A stretch of DNA of 64,000 nt from Pseudomonadota bacterium (GTDB lineage Bacteria; Pseudomonadota; Alphaproteobacteria; Rhizobiales; Xanthobacteraceae). The stretch lies in assembly GCA_023404705.1 (NCBI GenBank), contig JAEYAU010000234.1:48215-112214 (forward strand), given 5' to 3'. Below, in pieces: positions 53,393 to 60,764 of this stretch. Every line of letters starts with the position of its first letter. The stretch's first letter is position 1. A program made the position numbers and the translations under genes. Under the pieces are notes generated by a model, which was given only the letters and a program-made list of their open reading frames with translations, was not told the DNA's origin and searched no databases.

Positions 53393-54394
53393 ATGCACCG
53401 TCTCGCGGTCGCCATCGCACTGCTCGTCGCCCTGCTGCTGCCCAATGCCGCACGCGCGGAGGCCAACACGGTCCGCGTCGCCAAGCAGTTCGGCCTCGCC
53501 TACATGCAGTACATGGTGATGCAGGAACTCAAGCTCATCGAGAAGCACGCCAAGGCGGCGGGCCTCGGCGACGTCACCGTGGAGTGGGCGACGTTCCGCT
53601 CGAGCGACGTGATGAACGACGCGCTGATCTCGGGCTCGGTCGACTTCGTGTCGCTCGGCATCCCAGGGCTGATCACGATCTGGTCGAAGACCAAGGGCAA
53701 TATCGACGTGAAGGCCGCGGCCGGCCTCAACGTGTCGCCCCTGATGCTGATGGTGCGCGATCCCTCGATCAAGTCGCTCAAGGACTTCAAGGACAGTCAT
53801 CGCATCGCGATGCCGGCCGTGAAGGTGTCGATGCAGGCGATCATGCTGCAGATGGCAGCCGCCAAGGAATTCGGCGACGCCAAGTTCAATGCGCTCGATC
53901 ATCTCACGGTGTCGATGGCGCATCCGGACGCGACCGCCGCCATGCTGGGCGGCCAGAGCGAGGTGGTGGCGAACTTCTCGTCCTCGCCGTTCCAGTACCG
54001 GCAGATGAAGAACCCGAACATCAAGCGGATCCTCACCAGCACGGAGCTGTTCACCGAGCCGCTGTCGTTCAACGTGATCGCCGCGACCTCGAAATTCCGC
54101 CGCGACAATCCGAAGCTCTACGCGGCGTTCCTCGCGGCGCTGAAGGAAGCGACCGACACCATCAATGCGGACAAGAAGCGCGGCGCCGAGATCTATCTGA
54201 AGGTGAGCGGCGACAAGGCGCCGCTCGACGAGATCATGCAGATCCTCGCGGATCCCGAGATCCAGTACACGACCAAGGTCGGAGGCATCGGCGCCTTCGT
54301 CAGCTTCATGGCCAAGGTCGGCACGCTGAAGAACCCGCCCGGGGACTGGAAGGACATGTTCTTCCCCGAGGCGCTCGCCGGCGCGGGCGGGTAA
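53393..54394 (+). CDS. ABC transporter substrate-binding protein (SsuA/NMT1 type)
   Basis: A 333-residue periplasmic receptor with a signal peptide ending ARA before EAN. SsuA-like features are VRVAKQFGLAYMQYMVMQE, ALISGSVDFVSLGIPGL and AGLNVSPLMLMVRD. It is divergent from the ATPase-permease operon and probably delivers the same ligand. GAGGGAGGAG precedes the ATG. A cloverleaf repeat starts 5 bp after its stop. Confidence 0.92.
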   Translation: MHRLAVAIALLVALLLPNAARAEANTVRVAKQFGLAYMQYMVMQELKLIEKHAKAAGLGDVTVEWATFRSSDVMNDALISGSVDFVSLGIPGLITIWSKTKGNIDVKAAAGLNVSPLMLMVRDPSIKSLKDFKDSHRIAMPAVKVSMQAIMLQMAAAKEFGDAKFNALDHLTVSMAHPDATAAMLGGQSEVVANFSSSPFQYRQMKNPNIKRILTSTELFTEPLSFNVIAATSKFRRDNPKLYAAFLAALKEATDTINADKKRGAEIYLKVSGDKAPLDEIMQILADPEIQYTTKVGGIGAFVSFMAKVGTLKNPPGDWKDMFFPEALAGAGG

Positions 54395-54399
54395 TCGTC

Positions 54400-54553
54400 G
54401 TAGGGTGTGCAAACGCAGCCGAGGTCGCGCGATGGTTTGAGGCGGCCGGCCCGCGTTTTCGCACGCGTGCTGACTTGCCGCGATACGCGTGCGCTCGGCG
54501 CGATCAAGGCTGGTGTACTACCTCGGCGCCTCGGGGCGCCGAGCACACCCCAC
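54400..54553. repeat. Cloverleaf repeat, GTAGGGTG family, copy 4
   Basis: Outer arm GTAGGGTGTGC (54400-54410) with GCACACCCCAC (54543-54553, one mismatch). Left arm AAACGC (54411-54416) with GCGTTT (54453-54458). Middle arm CGCACGCGT (54460-54468) with ACGCGTGCG (54485-54493). Right arm GCTCGGCGC (54493-54501) with GCGCCGAGC (54536-54544). Confidence 0.82.
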
Positions 54554-54643
54554 AGCGACAAATCCGTTCAAAGTGCCGACACTCTTAAGCAATCGTATTT
54601 ACGTGCCCTTCAATCGGATGCGGCAAACTGCGGATACGGACTG

Positions 54644-54916
54644 ATGAGCGTGCGGCGGACTTCTTGGGATTGGACAACGGCCATGTATGCGTCGCGTTCG
54701 GGGCGTTATGTCTGTGCGAGGCCGGACCTGCAGCCGGAGGCCCCGCTGTTTCGCCTGCTTTCGCGCCGCTGGCGTCCGCTCGCCACCGTGAACGATCGCC
54801 CGCTCTACGGCGGCTCGTTCGCGCGGCGCTCGGCGAATGAAGAGAAAGCGGCGATCTCGCGCAATATTTTGTTCACCAAGCCGCGCAACTGGAGCCCCTG
54901 GCTCTGGGAGCGGTGA
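54644..54916 (+). CDS. Hypothetical small protein
   Basis: A 90-residue ORF (MSVRRTSWDWTTAMYASRSG...) ending PRNWSPWLWER. It is rich in Arg, Ser and Trp, has no recognised domain, and has no obvious ribosome-binding site. It could start at 54683 instead. The frame extends upstream into the repeat, which weakens the case. It is kept as a low-confidence gene because it fills an otherwise empty gap. Confidence 0.3.
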   Translation: MSVRRTSWDWTTAMYASRSGRYVCARPDLQPEAPLFRLLSRRWRPLATVNDRPLYGGSFARRSANEEKAAISRNILFTKPRNWSPWLWER

Positions 54917-54926
54917 GGGTCTTGGT

Positions 54927-55256
54927 TCATCTGGTCGTTAGCTGATCGGCCCAGACCGTAAAGGTAGTGACGCCCTCTTCCGTTTCGATTCCCCACAACG
55001 TGCTGACCTCGACGGTCTCGCCTCCCGTCTCGTCGCGGTCGCGCGACACGATCGTGCAGCCGAGGAAGGCAGGCTGGGGGGAACGGGTGTAGGGCCAAGC
55101 GTCCTCATCAGCAGCAACAACGACCGGCGCTTTGTCGATGACCGACCAAGTGCGGCCGAAGCTGTCGGTGAACTGCGCTTCGACGATCTGTGGAAAATCA
55201 TCGTCCAGCGCGCGGACAATCTGCGCGCGGATATACCAGATTGTCGGGACAGTCAC
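54927..55256 (-). CDS. Hypothetical small protein downstream of YbaK-like gene
   Basis: A 109-residue acidic protein (TVPTIWYIRAQIVRALDD..., then FTVWADQLTTR). A GTG start at 55256 follows GAGGAGG and sits 13 bp after the YbaK-like stop, indicating an operon. No family is recognised; it has no signal or TM. Confidence 0.55.
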   Translation of the reverse strand: MTVPTIWYIRAQIVRALDDDFPQIVEAQFTDSFGRTWSVIDKAPVVVAADEDAWPYTRSPQPAFLGCTIVSRDRDETGGETVEVSTLWGIETEEGVTTFTVWADQLTTR

Positions 55257-55269
55257 AGAACCAGCCTCC

Positions 55270-55746
55270 TCAGGTGATCGCAATCGTCGGCGCCGCGAGG
55301 ACGTCCTTCAGCTTCTTCGGATCGATCGGAAACACGGCCCGGGGCGTGCCGGCGGCGGCCCAGACGACGTCGTATTGCAGCAGGTCGACGTCCATATAGG
55401 TCGCGAGCGCCGTTGCATGGCCGAAGGGCGGGATGCCGCCGATGGCGAACCCGGTCAGGTCGCGCACATAGTCGGCGTCGGGGCGCTTGAGCCTCTCGCC
55501 GAGATGGCTGGCGACGCCCTTCTCGTTGACGCGGTTGGAGCCCGAGACGAGCAGCAGGTAAGGTTTGCCGCTGTCGGCGCCGAGAAACACCAGCGACTTG
55601 ATGATCTGTCCGACCGTGACGCCGCAGGCGGCCGCGGCCTCCTCGGCGGTGCGCGTCGGCATCTCCATCTCGCGCACGGTGACGCCGAGGCCGAGGGCCG
55701 TGGCGGCGTCCTGCACCTTTTGCGCGCTCGGGGGCAGTTCACTCAT
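55270..55746 (-). CDS. YbaK/EbsC-family aminoacyl-tRNA deacylase-like protein
   Basis: A 158-residue protein of the trans-editing family. It has AAACGVTVGQIIKSLVF (conserved Lys), RVNEKGVASHLG and GFAIGGIPPFGH. Members hydrolyse mischarged Cys-, Ala- or Pro-tRNA. The ATG at 55746 has AAGGAG with good spacing. It lies 10 bp after the metallophosphoesterase gene. Confidence 0.88.
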   Translation of the reverse strand: MSELPPSAQKVQDAATALGLGVTVREMEMPTRTAEEAAAACGVTVGQIIKSLVFLGADSGKPYLLLVSGSNRVNEKGVASHLGERLKRPDADYVRDLTGFAIGGIPPFGHATALATYMDVDLLQYDVVWAAAGTPRAVFPIDPKKLKDVLAAPTIAIT

Positions 55747-55756
55747 TCCCATCTCC

Positions 55757-56650
55757 TTATCCGATCAGCATCTGTCGCCGCAGCTCGCTGACCCCGTCCT
55801 GGCCGTTGCGCAAGCCGCGCGAAATCATCTCGCAGGTCCAGGCGCCGGGCCCGCCGGCGATCCGATAGAGGTTGTAGGCCGCAGGCTCCGACTCGCCGCC
55901 GGGGGCGATCGAGCACGACGGCACGCCGATCACCGGAATGGGTCCGCGCGGGCCGTTGAGCATGACCACGGCGTGCTCGTGATGATGGCCGTGCAGCACC
56001 AGATCGGCGCCGAGGTCCTTGAGCATCGCGCGAAAGGCTGGTGCATCGACCAAGCGCTTGTGGCGGGCGTGGCCAGGCGCTGGCGAATGATGGATCAGCA
56101 CGACGCGGAACAGCGCCTCGCGCTCGAGCCGCAGCATCAGCTCGGCGTAGCGTGCCATCTGCTCGCCGCCAACGCGGCCGGTCGCAAGGAACGGCGCGCT
56201 CGGCACTGCGGTCGAGAGGCCGATGATGGCGAGCGGTCCGCGCCGGCGCAGGAACGGGAAGCCGTTCCACGGGTTCGCGCCTTCGTCGCCGCGCATGTAG
56301 TCGCCCCAGTGACGGCCCGCATGGTCGACGATCTGGCGCACATAGGCGTCGTGATTGCCGGGCACCAGCGTTACGCCGGCGGGCGTGCCGAGGCGCGCGA
56401 GCCACTCGCCGGCCGGCGCGAACTCGGCCGCCAGCGCGATGTTCACGAGATCGCCGGTGAGCGCGATGTGATCGGGCTTCGCGGCCTTGAGATCTTCGAC
56501 AATCGCGGCGAGCACCTCGGTGCGATGGCGGCGGCTCCGGTTGCGCGACCAGTTGAAGAAGCCGATGGCGCGCTTGCCGGCGAGCTCCGCGAAACGCGGC
56601 ACTGGCAACGGTCCGAGATGCGGATCCGAGAGATGCGCGAGCACGAACAT
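55757..56650 (-). CDS. Metallophosphoesterase
   Basis: A 297-residue calcineurin-like phosphoesterase with the full dimetal set: HLSDPHLG, TGDLVN, GNHD, LIHHSP and HGHHHEH. It probably hydrolyses a phosphodiester or nucleotide. The ATG at 56650 is 7 bp after the mbfA stop; a TTG at 56671 would overlap mbfA. It is in an operon with mbfA, the YbaK-like gene and the small gene at 54927. Confidence 0.92.
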   Translation of the reverse strand: MFVLAHLSDPHLGPLPVPRFAELAGKRAIGFFNWSRNRSRRHRTEVLAAIVEDLKAAKPDHIALTGDLVNIALAAEFAPAGEWLARLGTPAGVTLVPGNHDAYVRQIVDHAGRHWGDYMRGDEGANPWNGFPFLRRRGPLAIIGLSTAVPSAPFLATGRVGGEQMARYAELMLRLEREALFRVVLIHHSPAPGHARHKRLVDAPAFRAMLKDLGADLVLHGHHHEHAVVMLNGPRGPIPVIGVPSCSIAPGGESEPAAYNLYRIAGGPGAWTCEMISRGLRNGQDGVSELRRQMLIG

Positions 56651-56657
56651 GAAAGGA

Positions 56658-57614
56658 TCAGGCACTGCCAATAAGAATGCCCGCGAGGAACACGAGCGCG
56701 CCGCCGACCATGACCTGGAATGCGGCCGAGAGGAAGGGCGTATCCATGTAGCGATAGCGGATCCAGGAGATCACCGCGAGCTCGATCACGACGACTGCGA
56801 CCGCGAGTGCGGTGGCGATGTAGAAGTCGGGGATCAGATAGGGCAGGGTATGCCCGATGCCGCCGATCGTCGTCATCACGCCGCAGACCGTGCCGCGCAG
56901 CCAGGGCGCCCCGCGGCCCGTGAGCGAGCCGTCGTCGGAGAGCGCCTCGGCGAAGCCCATGGAGATGCCGGCGCCCACTGACGCGGCGAGGCCGACCAGG
57001 AAGGTCTCCCAGGTGTTGTGGGTCGCGAAGGCCGCTGCGAACAGCGGCGCGAGCGTCGAGACCGAACCGTCCATTAGGCCGGCAAGACCGGGCTGCACAT
57101 ATTGCAGCACAAACATGCGCCGGGCGGTCTCGTCCTCTTTGCTGCGCGCGTCCGGCGTGAGGATGGTCTCGCCGAGCTGCTCCGCGAAGCTCTCATGGCG
57201 GTCCTCGGCCTCGGCGAGACGAATCAGCAGCTCGCGAATCGAGGCGTCGCGCGCGGTTTCGGCCGCCTTGCGGTAGAAGCGGGCGGTCTCGAACTCCATG
57301 TTTGCCGCATACTTGCGGACTTCGTCGAGGCCGAGCGGCCGCACCAGCCAGAGCGGCTTATGGCGCACGAATCCGCGCACGTCCTGACGGCGCACCAGCG
57401 GCAAGTAGTCGCCGAATTTTTCGCGGTAGAGCTCGAACAGCATGGTGCGGTGGTTGATCTCTTCCTCGGCCATCTCGGTGAAGAGCTGGGCGGAGGCCGG
57501 AAACTTTTCGCGCAGTCCCTCGGCGAAGCCGCGATAGATGCGGCTGTCCTCCTCTTCATTGGAGATTGCGAGCGCCAGAATTTCCTGCTCGGTGAGGTCG
57601 GCAAAGCGCTTCAC
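56658..57614 (-). CDS. mbfA: Membrane-bound ferritin-like iron exporter MbfA
   Basis: A 318-residue erythrin-VIT1 fusion. The N-terminal ferritin-like domain (about 1-160) has iron-binding Glu/His clusters: SNEEEDSRIY, MAEEEINHRTM, EFETARFY and EAEDRHESF. The C-terminal CCC1/VIT1-type membrane domain begins VQPGLAGLMDGSVSTLAP. MbfA exports iron and protects against peroxide in Bradyrhizobium and Agrobacterium, under Irr control. The start codon is GTG with GGAG upstream. An Irr-box-like palindrome lies 20 bp upstream of the start. Confidence 0.92.
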   Translation of the reverse strand: MKRFADLTEQEILALAISNEEEDSRIYRGFAEGLREKFPASAQLFTEMAEEEINHRTMLFELYREKFGDYLPLVRRQDVRGFVRHKPLWLVRPLGLDEVRKYAANMEFETARFYRKAAETARDASIRELLIRLAEAEDRHESFAEQLGETILTPDARSKEDETARRMFVLQYVQPGLAGLMDGSVSTLAPLFAAAFATHNTWETFLVGLAASVGAGISMGFAEALSDDGSLTGRGAPWLRGTVCGVMTTIGGIGHTLPYLIPDFYIATALAVAVVVIELAVISWIRYRYMDTPFLSAAFQVMVGGALVFLAGILIGSA

Positions 57615-57634
57615 GGCGCGGCTCCATCTTGTTG

Positions 57635-57651
57635 TTTGGAACGATTATAAA
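57635..57651. promoter_or_regulatory. Irr-box-like (ICE) palindrome
   Basis: TTTGGAACGATTATAAA, read on the minus strand as TTTATAATCGTTCCAAA, fits the TTTAGAANNNTTCTAAA pattern described for Irr sites with two mismatches. It is in the 39-bp divergent gap between mbfA and the NUDIX gene, where Irr is expected to repress mbfA. Confidence 0.55.
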
Positions 57652-57653
57652 GA

Positions 57654-58154
57654 ATGAACGAGGACGCGAAAGGGACTTTGGATCGGCTGCGCCAGGCGGC
57701 GGAACCCGCGATCCGGCGCGCCATGCACTTCTACTGGCGCTTCGCGCGCGGCATGACGCTTGGCGTGCGCGGCCTGGTGATCAACCCGGCCGGCGAGGTG
57801 TTCCTGGTCAAGCACAGCTATGTGGCGGGCTGGCACCTGCCGGGCGGCGGCGTCGAGACCGGCGAGACCGTGATGGACGCGCTCAGACGCGAGCTGCACG
57901 AGGAAGGCCGCATCGTGCTCGACGGCCCGCCGGCGCTGCACGGCGTCTTCTTCAACGCGCGCGCCTCGCGCCGTGACCATGTCGCGGTGTTTGTCGTGCG
58001 GTCCTATCGCCAGGACGGCGCGCCGGTGCCGGACCACGAGATCATCGCGCACGGCTTCTTCGCGCCGGACGCGCTGCCCGCGGATACGACAGCGGGCACG
58101 CGGGCGCGGATCGCGGAGGTGATGCGGGGCGCGAAGGTGGATGAGAGGTGGTGA
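57654..58154 (+). CDS. NUDIX hydrolase
   Basis: A 166-residue hydrolase. The Nudix box GGVETGETVMDALRRELHEE has the key Glu residues, but the usual Gly after EEx reads Arg. It has an N-terminal helical extension of about 35 residues. It may hydrolyse a nucleoside diphosphate derivative. Its ATG is 2 bp from the Irr-box-like site, so it would also be subject to that regulation. Confidence 0.88.
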   Translation: MNEDAKGTLDRLRQAAEPAIRRAMHFYWRFARGMTLGVRGLVINPAGEVFLVKHSYVAGWHLPGGGVETGETVMDALRRELHEEGRIVLDGPPALHGVFFNARASRRDHVAVFVVRSYRQDGAPVPDHEIIAHGFFAPDALPADTTAGTRARIAEVMRGAKVDERW

Positions 58155-58245
58155 CACGTCCAAATGAGAATCGATCAGGTAACAATTGTGAAACTCCGAT
58201 GATCGTAACGTTCCCTGGACCAACGAATGGTGCAGAGTAGCTACA

Positions 58246-58446
58246 ATGAACGAACCTCACTGGCTCGCGAGCTTATTGGCCGCGGTTCTGCCGTTCGCAG
58301 CGCTATGCGTGGTCGTCGTGATGCATGGTCGCCATCTTCGGAAAAGCCTTACAACGCGTGACGGACGCTCGCTCGCTCAGGTGTTCGACGAACTCACCCG
58401 AGAGATCAAGAGAGCTAATGACCTTCGATCGGGCGAGCAGAAGTAG
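58246..58446 (+). CDS. Small membrane protein
   Basis: A 66-residue ORF with one TM helix (ASLLAAVLPFAALCVVVVMHG) followed by a charged cytoplasmic helix (FDELTREIKRANDL). Base composition is lower in GC than in its neighbours. No family is recognised; the ribosome-binding site is weak. Confidence 0.45.
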   Translation: MNEPHWLASLLAAVLPFAALCVVVVMHGRHLRKSLTTRDGRSLAQVFDELTREIKRANDLRSGEQK

Positions 58447-58484
58447 AGCCTGACGAATATTCAAGGGCGCGCCGAAATTCAGCC

Positions 58485-58519
58485 GGCAGGGTTACGCGTT
58501 CTGCGACCGCTAACCCGCC
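58485..58519. repeat. GGGTTA hairpin repeat
   Basis: GGCAGGGTTA pairs with TAACCCGCC (one bulged A), followed by CTAC. Such GGGTTA-type palindromes recur in Bradyrhizobium-like genomes. On the minus strand the adjoining GTAGGG supplies the stop TAG of the next gene (58520-58522). Confidence 0.55.
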
Positions 58520-59503
58520 CTACGTGTCAGCTGCGAACCTGTCCCGGTCATGCGGCGCGTTGAAATCCAGCTCCGGACCCACGGGCACGATGCCGGTCGG
58601 ATTGATGTGGCGGTGGCTCGCGTAATAGTGCTGCTTGATGTGGTCGAGATGCACGGTCTCGGCGACGCCGGGCACCTGATAGAGATCGCGCAAGTAGTTC
58701 GACAGGTTCGAGTAGTCGGCGATGCGCTTCCAGTTGCACTTGAAGTGGCCGACATAGACGGCGTCGAAGCGGATGAGGGTCGTGAACAGGCGCCAATCGG
58801 CTTCGGTGAGGCGGTTGCCGACGAGATAGCGCTGGCCCGCGAGCCGCTCTTCGATGGCGGCGAGCGTGTCGAACAGCGCGCGGAAAGCTTCCTCGTAGGC
58901 GGCCTGCGTGGAGGCAAAACCGGTCCGATAGACGCCGTTGTTGATGTTCGGATAGACGAGCGCGTTGATCTCGTCGATCTCGCGGCGCAGCTCCTCGGGA
59001 TAGTAATCGGCCCGGTCATCCGTGTGGGCCGCGAAGGCCGAGTTGAGCATGCGGATGATCTCGGACGACTCGTTGTTGACGATCGTGCGACGCTCCTTGT
59101 CCCAGAGCACCGGCACGGAGACGCGGCCGGTGTATGTCGCGTCGGCCGCGAGATAGACCTCGGAGAGGCGCGTGGCGCCGTTCACGGTGTCGGCGGTGCC
59201 CGGCGCACCGAACACCCAGCCTTCCTTGCCCATGAAGGGCGAGACCACCGAGAGGGAGATCACGTCGTCGAGCTTCTTGAGCTTGCGGAAGATCGTGGTC
59301 CGGTGCGCCCAGGGGCAGGCGTGCGAGACATAAAGGTGATAGCGGCCGGCCTGGGCCGGAAAGCCGTCGGTGCCCGAGGGGCCGGCGCCGCCGTCGGGGG
59401 TGATCCAGTTGCGGAACACGGTCGCGGGCCGCTGGAAATGGCCTCCCACGGTCCGATCCTTGTCTTCCTGCCAGACGCCGCCAACCAGCTGTCCCATCAT
59501 CAT
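58520..59503 (-). CDS. Glutathionyl-hydroquinone reductase (GST superfamily)
   Basis: A 327-residue enzyme of the Xi-class GST/PcpF/YqjG group. The catalytic motif is HACPWAHR, with IVNNESSEIIRML and the helical domain IEERLAGQRYLVGNRLTEADW. It removes glutathione from glutathionyl-hydroquinones. The start is at the first Met of the MMMGQ run, with GGAGAG upstream; a longer open frame reaching 60202 overlaps the divergent GNAT gene and is rejected. Its TAG stop lies within a repeat edge. Confidence 0.92.
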   Translation of the reverse strand: MMMGQLVGGVWQEDKDRTVGGHFQRPATVFRNWITPDGGAGPSGTDGFPAQAGRYHLYVSHACPWAHRTTIFRKLKKLDDVISLSVVSPFMGKEGWVFGAPGTADTVNGATRLSEVYLAADATYTGRVSVPVLWDKERRTIVNNESSEIIRMLNSAFAAHTDDRADYYPEELRREIDEINALVYPNINNGVYRTGFASTQAAYEEAFRALFDTLAAIEERLAGQRYLVGNRLTEADWRLFTTLIRFDAVYVGHFKCNWKRIADYSNLSNYLRDLYQVPGVAETVHLDHIKQHYYASHRHINPTGIVPVGPELDFNAPHDRDRFAADT

Positions 59504-59638
59504 GCTCTCCGGGTTCTCGCCTCTATCTAGGTCGGCGGCGCGCGCCTGGACACCCCGGCGCGCGTGCGCGGGCGCAAGGCCGGGTTGCACCGACGGATGG
59601 ACCTCTTGCGTCCCAAGTGGTAATCGGGCTGCCCACCC

Positions 59639-60148
59639 ATGACCGACCTCAGCATCACGATCCTGGCCGAGACGCCGGCCGACTCCGAGGCGATCGAGCG
59701 CCTGCATGAGCGGACCTTCGGTCCGGGCCGCTTCGCGCGCTCGGCCTTCCGCATCCGCGAGCAGATCGCGCATCGGCTCGACCTCTCGTTCACGGCGCGC
59801 ATCGGCACCCTGCTGGTCGGCTCGGTGCAGCTCACGCCCGTGCGCATCGGCGACACGCCCGCGCTGCTGCTCGGGCCGCTCACGGTCGATCCGCCCTTCC
59901 GGGAGCGTGGCATCGGCATCGCGCTGATCGAGCGGTCCATGAACGAGGCGCGCGGGCAGGGGCACCGCTTGGTGGTGCTGGTCGGCGACGAGCCGTATTA
60001 CGCGCGCGCGGGCTTCAAGCGCACGCCGCGCGGCCGGGTGACCATGCCGGGGCCGGTCGATCCTGGCCGGGTGCTGGTGGCGGAGCTCAGCGCTGGGGCC
60101 TTCGAGGGGGTCTCCGGGCTGGTGCAGCCGGACTGGCCGGCCGCCTGA
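59639..60148 (+). CDS. GNAT-family N-acetyltransferase
   Basis: A 169-residue acetyltransferase. The acetyl-CoA loop is in RERGIGIALIERSM, with LLLGPLTVDPPF before it and YYARAGFKR after. The acceptor is unknown. It is divergent from the glutathionyl-hydroquinone reductase. Confidence 0.9.
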   Translation: MTDLSITILAETPADSEAIERLHERTFGPGRFARSAFRIREQIAHRLDLSFTARIGTLLVGSVQLTPVRIGDTPALLLGPLTVDPPFRERGIGIALIERSMNEARGQGHRLVVLVGDEPYYARAGFKRTPRGRVTMPGPVDPGRVLVAELSAGAFEGVSGLVQPDWPAA

Positions 60149-60250
60149 TAACCCTACGGTCGATTCGGACAGTCGTTCACACCCTGTTCGCCTGGCAGTC
60201 ACGCCTGCGCGCTACGGTCGCGGCCTCACCTTCAACGGGGGCTTACGTCC

Positions 60251-60541
60251 ATGAAGATTCTGCACGCCGCGGCCACGGCCGCTTTCCTCGCCTGTGCCAC
60301 GCCGGCCTCGGCCCAGGTGGTCGACCTCTCCACCGTCAAGTGCGGCGAGTTCCTCTCCGCCGGGAAGGACGCGATCGCGATGGTCGTCATGTGGCTCGAC
60401 GGCTACTACACGGACGACGACGCCTCGGCCGTGATCGACTTCAACAAGGTCGCGGCCAAGGTCACCAAGGTGGGCGAAGCCTGCAGCAAGGAGCCGAGCA
60501 AGCTGCTCTCCGACGTCGCCGAGGACGTGCTCGGGAAGTAA
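60251..60541 (+). CDS. HdeA/HdeB-like periplasmic acid-stress chaperone
   Basis: A 96-residue protein with a signal peptide ending ASA before QVV. HdeA-family features are LSTVKCGEFLSAG, VMWLDGYY and GEACSKEP. The two Cys of the mature protein would form the family's disulfide. It prevents aggregation in the periplasm at low pH. It is followed by a clear terminator. Confidence 0.88.
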   Translation: MKILHAAATAAFLACATPASAQVVDLSTVKCGEFLSAGKDAIAMVVMWLDGYYTDDDASAVIDFNKVAAKVTKVGEACSKEPSKLLSDVAEDVLGK

Positions 60542-60561
60542 TCGTCCCGTGGGGCTCGATC

Positions 60562-60596
60562 AAAGGCGAGGGCGCGGCCTGCGCTCTCGCCTTTTT
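60562..60596 (+). terminator. Rho-independent terminator after hdeA-like gene
   Basis: The stem AAAGGCGAGGGCGC pairs with GCGCTCTCGCCTTT (one G-U type pair), followed by a T-run (60592-60596). It starts about 20 bp after the stop codon. Confidence 0.85.
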
Positions 60597-60671
60597 GTTT
60601 CTCCGGTGCTTGCTGCGGGGGAGCCGGCGCTCGGCTATTCTCGGCGCAGACGGACTGCCGAGGGGTCAAGA

Positions 60672-60758
60672 ATGGGCCAGAGAGACTATGTGCGGATGGC
60701 GCTGTTCGTCGTCGCCATCATGCTGGCCGTCGCGCTGCTGCAATACATCGCGAAGTGA
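60672..60758 (+). CDS. Possible 28-residue membrane microprotein
   Basis: MGQRDYVRMALFVVAIMLAV plus LLQYIAK. It has a short charged N-terminus and one hydrophobic helix. GAGGGG lies about 9 bp upstream. It is convergent with the Bat-type gene, ending 6 bp away. It is too short for confident calling, but its composition is gene-like. Confidence 0.4.
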   Translation: MGQRDYVRMALFVVAIMLAVALLQYIAK

Positions 60759-60764
60759 GGCGGC

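Noticed and set aside
54407..54643. Upstream part of the open frame that ends at 54916
   Set aside because: It lies inside cloverleaf copy 4 and just after it, and reads as non-coding palindrome; only the part from 54644 is considered.
59504..60202. N-terminal extension of the glutathionyl-hydroquinone reductase frame
   Set aside because: It overlaps a good GNAT gene on the other strand, and the family start with a GGAGAG site is at 59503.
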